A DNA stretch of 17,871 bases from an uncultured Collinsella sp. (GTDB lineage: Bacteria > Actinomycetota > Coriobacteriia > Coriobacteriales > Coriobacteriaceae): assembly GCA_900550205.1 (NCBI GenBank), contig URRJ01000023.1, positions 1-17,871 on the forward strand, in the 5' to 3' direction. Numbering within the stretch: the stretch's first letter is position 1; every line of letters starts with the position of its first letter. Of this stretch, positions 14,296 through 17,871 are shown one piece after another. The notes under the pieces are model-generated. The model saw nothing but the letters and a program-made list of their open reading frames with translations. It had not been told where the DNA came from and did no database searches. The position numbers were made by a program, and so were the translations under genes.

Positions 14296-16944
14296 CTAGC
14301 AGACGGCGTAGTCCTGAGGCTCGCGGCCGTAGTAGGCGTCCAGGTAGAGCTCCTTGATCTCGCTCATGAGCGGGTAGCGCGGGTTGGCGCCGGTGCACTG
14401 GTCGTTGAATGCCTGCTCGGTCATCTCGTCGAGGGTGTCGAGGAAGTACTTCTCGTCAACGCCGTACTCAGCGATGGTGTGCTTGACACCGATGAAGTCG
14501 CAGAGCTCGGTGAGCTTGGTGATGAAGTTCTCGAAGACCTCACGGTCGTCCTTGCCGTCGATGCCGCAGTAACGAGCCATCTCGGCGTAGTTGTGCAGCG
14601 CGTTGGGGTAAGGATACTGAGAGAAGGTACCCATCTTGACGGGAGCCTCGGCGGCGTTGTAGCGCATAACGCGGGTCAGGATGACAGCGTTGGCGAGGCC
14701 GTGGGGCAGGTGATGGAAAGCGCCGAGCTTGTGGGCCATGGAGTGGTTGAGGCCCAGGAAGGCGTTACCGAATGCCATACCGGCCATGCAGGATGCGTTG
14801 TGCATCTCCTCGCGAGCGTGCGGATCCTTGGCACCGTTGGTGAAGGAGCTCGGGAGGTTCTCGAAGACGAGCTTTGCGGCGCGCTCGGAGAGGCCCTTGG
14901 TGTAATCGGAAGCCATGATGGAGACGTAGGACTCGATGGCGTGGGTCATGACGTCAATACCGGAAGCTGCGGTGAGGCCCTTCGGGGCGGTCATGCAGTT
15001 GTCGGCGTCGACGATAGCCATGTTGGGGAGCAGCGCGTAGTCGGCGAGCGGCCACTTGATGCCGGTCTCCTTGTCGGTGATGATGGCGAACGGCGTGCAC
15101 TCGGAGCCAGTGCCCGAAGAGGTCGGGACGGCGACGAAGTAAGCCTTCTTGCCCATCTCGGGGAAGGTGAAGATACGCTTGCGGATGTCCATGAAGTCCA
15201 TGGCCATGTCCTCGAAGTTCGCCTCGGGGTGCTCGTACATCATCCACATGATCTTGCCGGCGTCCATTGCGGAACCGCCGCCGACGGCGATGATGACATC
15301 CGGCTCGAAGAGCGTCATCTGCTTGGCGCCGCGACGTGCGCACTGCAGGGAGGGATCGGGCTCAACGTCGTAGAAGCAGTCGTGAGCGATGCCCATCTCA
15401 TCGAGCTTGGCCTCGATGGCACGCGTGTTGCCATTCTTGAAGAGGAACTGGTCGGTAACGATGAAGGCGCGCTTCTTGCCCATTACGGTGCCGAGCTCGT
15501 CGAGTGCGACGGGCGTGCAGCCCTTCTTGAAGTAGACCTTCTCGGGTGCGCGGAACCACAGCATGTTCTCGCGGCGCTCTGCCACGGTCTTGACGTTGAT
15601 CAAGTGCTTCACCCCAACGTTCTCGGAGACGGAGTTGCCACCCCAGGAGCCGCAGCCCAGGGTTAGAGACGGCTTCATGCCGAAGTTGTAGAGGTCACCG
15701 ATGCCGCCGTGCGAGGACGGGGTGTTGATGACGATGCGGCAGGCCTTCATGACGTGCTGGAACTTAGCGATCTTCTCGCTCTGTGCCGGGTGCACGTAGA
15801 GAGAGGCGGTGTGGCCCGGGCCACCTGCGAGGACGAGGTGCTCTGCCTTGTCAACGGCCTCCTGGAAGTCCTTGGCGTGATACATAGCGAGGACCGGGGA
15901 GAGCTTCTCGTGGGAGAACTCTTCCTTCTCGGGATCGGTGGAGGTGACCTCGGCGATCAGGATCTTGGTCTTGGCGGGAACCTCGATGCCGGCGAGCTCG
16001 GCGATCTTGGCGGCAGCCATGCCGGGGATGCGGTGATCGAGTGCGCCGTTCTTGAACATGGCGGCACGCAGGGCGTCCATCTCGGCACCCTGCTTGACGA
16101 AGTAGCAGCCGCGACGCTGGAACTCAGCCTTGACATCCTTGTAGATGGAGTCGAGGACGGTGACGGACTGCTCGGAAGCGCAGATCATGCCGTTGTCGAA
16201 CGTCTTGGAGTGGATGATGGAGTTGACGGCGAGCTTGATGTCCGCGGTATCGTCGATGATGACCGGGGTGTTGCCGGCGCCGACGCCGAGTGCGGGCTTA
16301 CCGGAGGAGTAAGCAGCCTTGACCATGCCCGGGCCACCGGTTGCGAGAATGATGTCGACGTCGCGCATGACCATGTTGGTCAGCTCGATGGACGGCTTGT
16401 CAACCCAGCCGATGATGCCCTCAGGAGCACCGGCCTTGACAGCTGCGTCGAGAACGAGCTTGGCGGCGGCGATGGTGCACTTGGCGGCTGCCGGGTGCGG
16501 GGAGATGATGATGGCGTTACGGGTCTTCAGGCAGATGAGCGTCTTGAAGATGGCCGTGGAGGTCGGGTTGGTGGTCGGGATGACAGCGCCAACGATACCG
16601 ATCGGCTCGGCGACCTTGGTGATGCCGTAAGCGTCGTCGCGCTCGATGACACCGCAGGTCTTGGTGTTCTTGTAAGCGTTGTAGATGTACTCAGCGGCGT
16701 AGTGGTTCTTGATGACCTTGTCCTCGAGAACGCCACGGCCTGTCTCCTCGATGGCGAGCTTGGCCAAAGGAATACGAGCCTTGTTGGCGGCCATAGCAGC
16801 CTCGTAGAAGATCTTGTCTACCTGCTCCTGAGTGTACTCAGCGAATTTAGCCTGGGCCTCACGCATAGATTTGAGTTTGGCCTCAAGCGCCTCCACGTTG
16901 TCCACGATGGCGGGAGTAGTGTTTTCCGGTGACTTTTTCACCAT
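14296..16944 (-). CDS. adhE: Bifunctional acetaldehyde-CoA / alcohol dehydrogenase AdhE
   Basis: AdhE reduces acetyl-CoA to acetaldehyde and then to ethanol, oxidising two NADH in mixed-acid fermentation. Family members form long filaments called spirosomes. The 882 residues show both halves. The aldehyde dehydrogenase domain (about 1-440) has VGAGNTPVI and catalytic Cys255 in NGMICASEQS. The iron-type alcohol dehydrogenase domain (about 460-870) has the NAD site VGGGSAMDAGK (554-564), VPTSSGTGSE, and metal ligands Asp664, His668, His734 and His748 (GIDVMTHAIES, GLNHSMAH, HHLPHGLANA). Start at 16944: AAGGAG is 6 bases upstream in the transcript. C-ending codon bias points to high expression. 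It has its own promoter and a 413-base intergenic region upstream. Nothing is missing from either active site. Confidence 0.98.
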   Translation of the reverse strand: MVKKSPENTTPAIVDNVEALEAKLKSMREAQAKFAEYTQEQVDKIFYEAAMAANKARIPLAKLAIEETGRGVLEDKVIKNHYAAEYIYNAYKNTKTCGVIERDDAYGITKVAEPIGIVGAVIPTTNPTSTAIFKTLICLKTRNAIIISPHPAAAKCTIAAAKLVLDAAVKAGAPEGIIGWVDKPSIELTNMVMRDVDIILATGGPGMVKAAYSSGKPALGVGAGNTPVIIDDTADIKLAVNSIIHSKTFDNGMICASEQSVTVLDSIYKDVKAEFQRRGCYFVKQGAEMDALRAAMFKNGALDHRIPGMAAAKIAELAGIEVPAKTKILIAEVTSTDPEKEEFSHEKLSPVLAMYHAKDFQEAVDKAEHLVLAGGPGHTASLYVHPAQSEKIAKFQHVMKACRIVINTPSSHGGIGDLYNFGMKPSLTLGCGSWGGNSVSENVGVKHLINVKTVAERRENMLWFRAPEKVYFKKGCTPVALDELGTVMGKKRAFIVTDQFLFKNGNTRAIEAKLDEMGIAHDCFYDVEPDPSLQCARRGAKQMTLFEPDVIIAVGGGSAMDAGKIMWMMYEHPEANFEDMAMDFMDIRKRIFTFPEMGKKAYFVAVPTSSGTGSECTPFAIITDKETGIKWPLADYALLPNMAIVDADNCMTAPKGLTAASGIDVMTHAIESYVSIMASDYTKGLSERAAKLVFENLPSSFTNGAKDPHAREEMHNASCMAGMAFGNAFLGLNHSMAHKLGAFHHLPHGLANAVILTRVMRYNAAEAPVKMGTFSQYPYPNALHNYAEMARYCGIDGKDDREVFENFITKLTELCDFIGVKHTIAEYGVDEKYFLDTLDEMTEQAFNDQCTGANPRYPLMSEIKELYLDAYYGREPQDYAVC

Positions 16945-16984
16945 TTGTGTCTCCTTGCGATCGGAGATTTACCCTACGCCTTGC

Positions 16985-17013
16985 ATGATAGCAAGAAATA
17001 ATTCGGTAAACGG
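16985..17013 (-). promoter_or_regulatory. Probable adhE promoter
   Basis: Read on the minus strand, TGC-TATCAT (16993-16985) is an extended -10 box. The position 17 bases upstream (17013-17008) is CCGTTT, a poor -35. The predicted transcript starts near 16978 and has a leader of only about 34 bases carrying the AAGGAG site. Confidence 0.55.
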
Positions 17014-17041
17014 TCAGATTCCCGTAAAAGGCATACTAAAA

Positions 17042-17070
17042 CGCTTCAATCAAATGAACCGTTTCAACTA
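17042..17070 (-). promoter_or_regulatory. LacI-like palindrome and repeated half-site upstream of adhE
   Basis: TGAACCGTTTCA (17055-17066) is a near-palindrome with a central CG, like many LacI/GalR-family operators. The related elements CGCTTCAATCA (17042-17052) and CGTTTCAACTA (17060-17070) repeat at 18-base spacing. The site is about 50-85 bases upstream of the adhE -10. No regulator gene is in the window, so binding is inference. Confidence 0.35.
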
Positions 17071-17251
17071 AATTATGCTACTTAGCGTAGGAAAGATCGG
17101 ATGCTTTGCGCCTTGTAGGTGCCCTGAAGCCGTATTGGCCAGCATTTGGTTCCAGAGGGTTTTTGGCTTAAAGGCGTCGGGTTATCGAGAACGACTTTTG
17201 CATATTCATATGTTAGTAGTTGTCGTCTTACGATCAGTTGGTAGTCAATAA
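17071..17251. other. Intergenic region upstream of adhE without recognised gene
   Basis: No reading frame here has a credible start, ribosome-binding site and codon use. I see only short symmetric elements: CATAT-TC-ATATG (17201-17212) and ACGAC/GTCGT arms (17191-17195, 17222-17226). It may hold further adhE control sites. No clear promoter was found in it. Confidence 0.4.
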
Positions 17252-17292
17252 ACCAAAAAGGCGCCCTCCGTAGGGGAGGGCGCCTTTTTGGT
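17252..17292. terminator. Bidirectional rho-independent terminator, downstream of rpmB
   Basis: ACCAAAAAGGCGCCCTCC (17252-17269) and its perfect 18-base complement (17275-17292) flank a GTAGG loop. A and T runs lie within the arms, so it can work in both directions. It terminates the minus-strand rpmB transcript and insulates the adhE upstream region. Confidence 0.92.
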
Positions 17293-17310
17293 AAGTTCTA
17301 TGTGAACGCG

Positions 17311-17354
17311 AGGTCTTTGACCCGGAGAGTCCGAGGTCCTTGTTGGTAAGACCT
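17311..17354 (-). other. Folded 3' untranslated region of rpmB
   Basis: Between the rpmB stop and its terminator, AAGGTCTT and AAAGACCT arms (17354-17348 with 17317-17311) enclose an inner CTCGGA-CTC-TCCGGG hairpin (17335-17321). The inner stem is complete with a U-G pair only in the minus-strand RNA; the plus strand would have a C-A mismatch. Function unknown. Confidence 0.4.
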
Positions 17355-17357
17355 TAT

Positions 17358-17546
17358 TTAGGAGCGCGCAACCTTGCCGGACTTGAGGCAGGTGGAGCAA
17401 ACGTTCATCTTGCGACGGTGACCGTCGACGACGACGTAAACGCGCTGGATGTTGGGGCGGAACTTACGGTTGGTGACGCGGTGAGAGTGGCTGATGGAGC
17501 GACCGGCAACGGGGTGCTTACCGCAAACTTCGCAAACTTTGGACAT
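17358..17546 (-). CDS. rpmB: 50S ribosomal protein L28, zinc-ribbon (C+) form
   Basis: L28 is a small, basic large-subunit protein. The 62-residue sequence begins MSKVCEVCGKHPVAGRSISH, continues with RVTNRKFRPNIQRV, and ends with VCSTCLKSGKVARS. Two CxxC pairs (CEVC and CSTC) make it the zinc-binding paralogue type rather than the cysteine-free form some bacteria switch to under zinc starvation. The start at 17546 has AAGGAGG 7 bases upstream. The frame is open further 5' to 17594, but that stretch is past the ribosome-binding site and not conserved. It is transcribed alone, from a promoter at about 17601-17629 to the terminator at 17252. Confidence 0.97.
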   Translation of the reverse strand: MSKVCEVCGKHPVAGRSISHSHRVTNRKFRPNIQRVYVVVDGHRRKMNVCSTCLKSGKVARS

Positions 17547-17600
17547 AACTGACCCTCCTTGGGCGACAAACGAACATGTCGCGTTAACAAACAAGCCTGA

Positions 17601-17629
17601 ACTATAGCACAGAAGCAGCTCCCTGTGCG
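17601..17629 (-). promoter_or_regulatory. Promoter of rpmB
   Basis: On the minus strand, TGC-TATAGT (17609-17601) forms an extended -10 box, with CGCACA (17629-17624) as a weak -35 at 17-base spacing. The leader to the start codon would be about 45-50 bases. Confidence 0.65.
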
Positions 17630-17871
17630 TAATCTACACAGAGATATTTCTCTTTTGGCGATAGTGCCCACGCCACGGCCCTGGACGTAGATCCGATTTG
17701 CGTGCAGCAGAGGGGATTATGCCAGCTTGCAACAAGGTTTTCAAGCTCGTCCCACAAATATATATAGGTTTATGGTGCGTTGGGCTCCGTTTTCGGATTG
17801 CTTTGTATTTATGCTCGGGTTGATTTCCGATCTCAGCCGAACACATTGAGCGAATAGGCCATTCCCGCAGT
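17630..17871. other. Right-end region without recognised gene; possible plus-strand promoter
   Basis: I find no supported gene here. TTTTCA (17738-17743) and TATATA (17761-17766) at 17-base spacing could be a plus-strand promoter for a gene beyond the window edge. In Bacillus, rpmB is divergent from the asp23-like yloU/yloV genes, so a similar partner may lie to the right; that is inference only. Confidence 0.3.

Noticed and set aside
14287..16932. Two long plus-strand open frames (459 and 407 codons) opposite adhE
   Set aside because: They are mirror frames of a highly biased adhE; composition is Gly/Val/Asp/Leu-rich without motifs.
16945..17100. Rex operator (TTGTGAA-type palindrome) upstream of adhE
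   Set aside because: I searched by eye for the TTGTGA/TCACAA pattern common before adhE and did not find it.
17547..17594. Longer rpmB start at 17594
   Set aside because: The added residues cover the ribosome-binding site and are not part of L28, which starts MSKVCEVCG.
17719..17823. 34-codon plus-strand ORF with hydrophobic peptide and a GAGGGG just upstream
   Set aside because: Rare ATA and TTA codons unlike the neighbours, poor ribosome-binding-site spacing, and the only nearby promoter lies inside it.
17634..17846. 70-codon minus-strand ORF upstream of rpmB
   Set aside because: No good ribosome-binding site, no recognisable family, basic low-information sequence, and it runs into the rpmB promoter.

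Overview
The window is 17.9 kb of high-GC bacterial chromosome with housekeeping gene order. The GC-rich codon use, the dprA-trmFO-xer / rpsB-tsf / pyrH-frr-uppS-cdsA-dxr-rseP-ispG-proS order, frequent TTG and GTG starts, a Rip1-like site-2 protease, and an anaerobe-type AdhE together suggest an anaerobic actinomycete of the class Coriobacteriia, probably Collinsella or a close relative. This taxonomic call is inference from gene content and style; no database was searched.

Layout, left to right. Positions 1-2914 (+) hold the 3' half of dprA, trmFO (tRNA m5U54 methylation) and a XerC-type tyrosine recombinase, tightly packed and probably one operon. A promoter and a structured leader (2970-3139) then drive rpsB-tsf, which ends at a strong terminator (4807-4841). 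A new promoter at about 4863-4871 starts an eight-gene unit: pyrH, frr, uppS, cdsA, dxr, rseP, ispG and proS. It ends at an 18-bp terminator hairpin at 13296. This unit joins UMP supply, ribosome recycling, the MEP isoprenoid pathway (dxr, ispG), undecaprenyl diphosphate synthesis (uppS), CDP-diacylglycerol synthesis (cdsA), intramembrane proteolysis (rseP) and prolyl-tRNA charging (proS).

From 13373 to the right end all recognised genes are on the minus strand: a small APH-fold kinase of unknown substrate, the fermentative bifunctional aldehyde/alcohol dehydrogenase adhE with a roughly 410-bp upstream regulatory region, and rpmB (ribosomal protein L28, zinc-ribbon form) with its own promoter and terminator. 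The last 260 bases hold no gene I can support.

Most of the window is conserved core genome. The points most worth a second look are: a winged-helix-like insertion in the cytosolic loop of the site-2 protease; a recombinase gene whose conserved N-terminus has no ATG, GTG or TTG start and may begin at an ATA overlapping the trmFO stop; a common extended -10 (TGN-TATCAT type) at all four promoters I can place; a LacI-like operator upstream of adhE; and several RNA structures in intergenic regions. I found no mobile element, CRISPR array, tRNA or rRNA.
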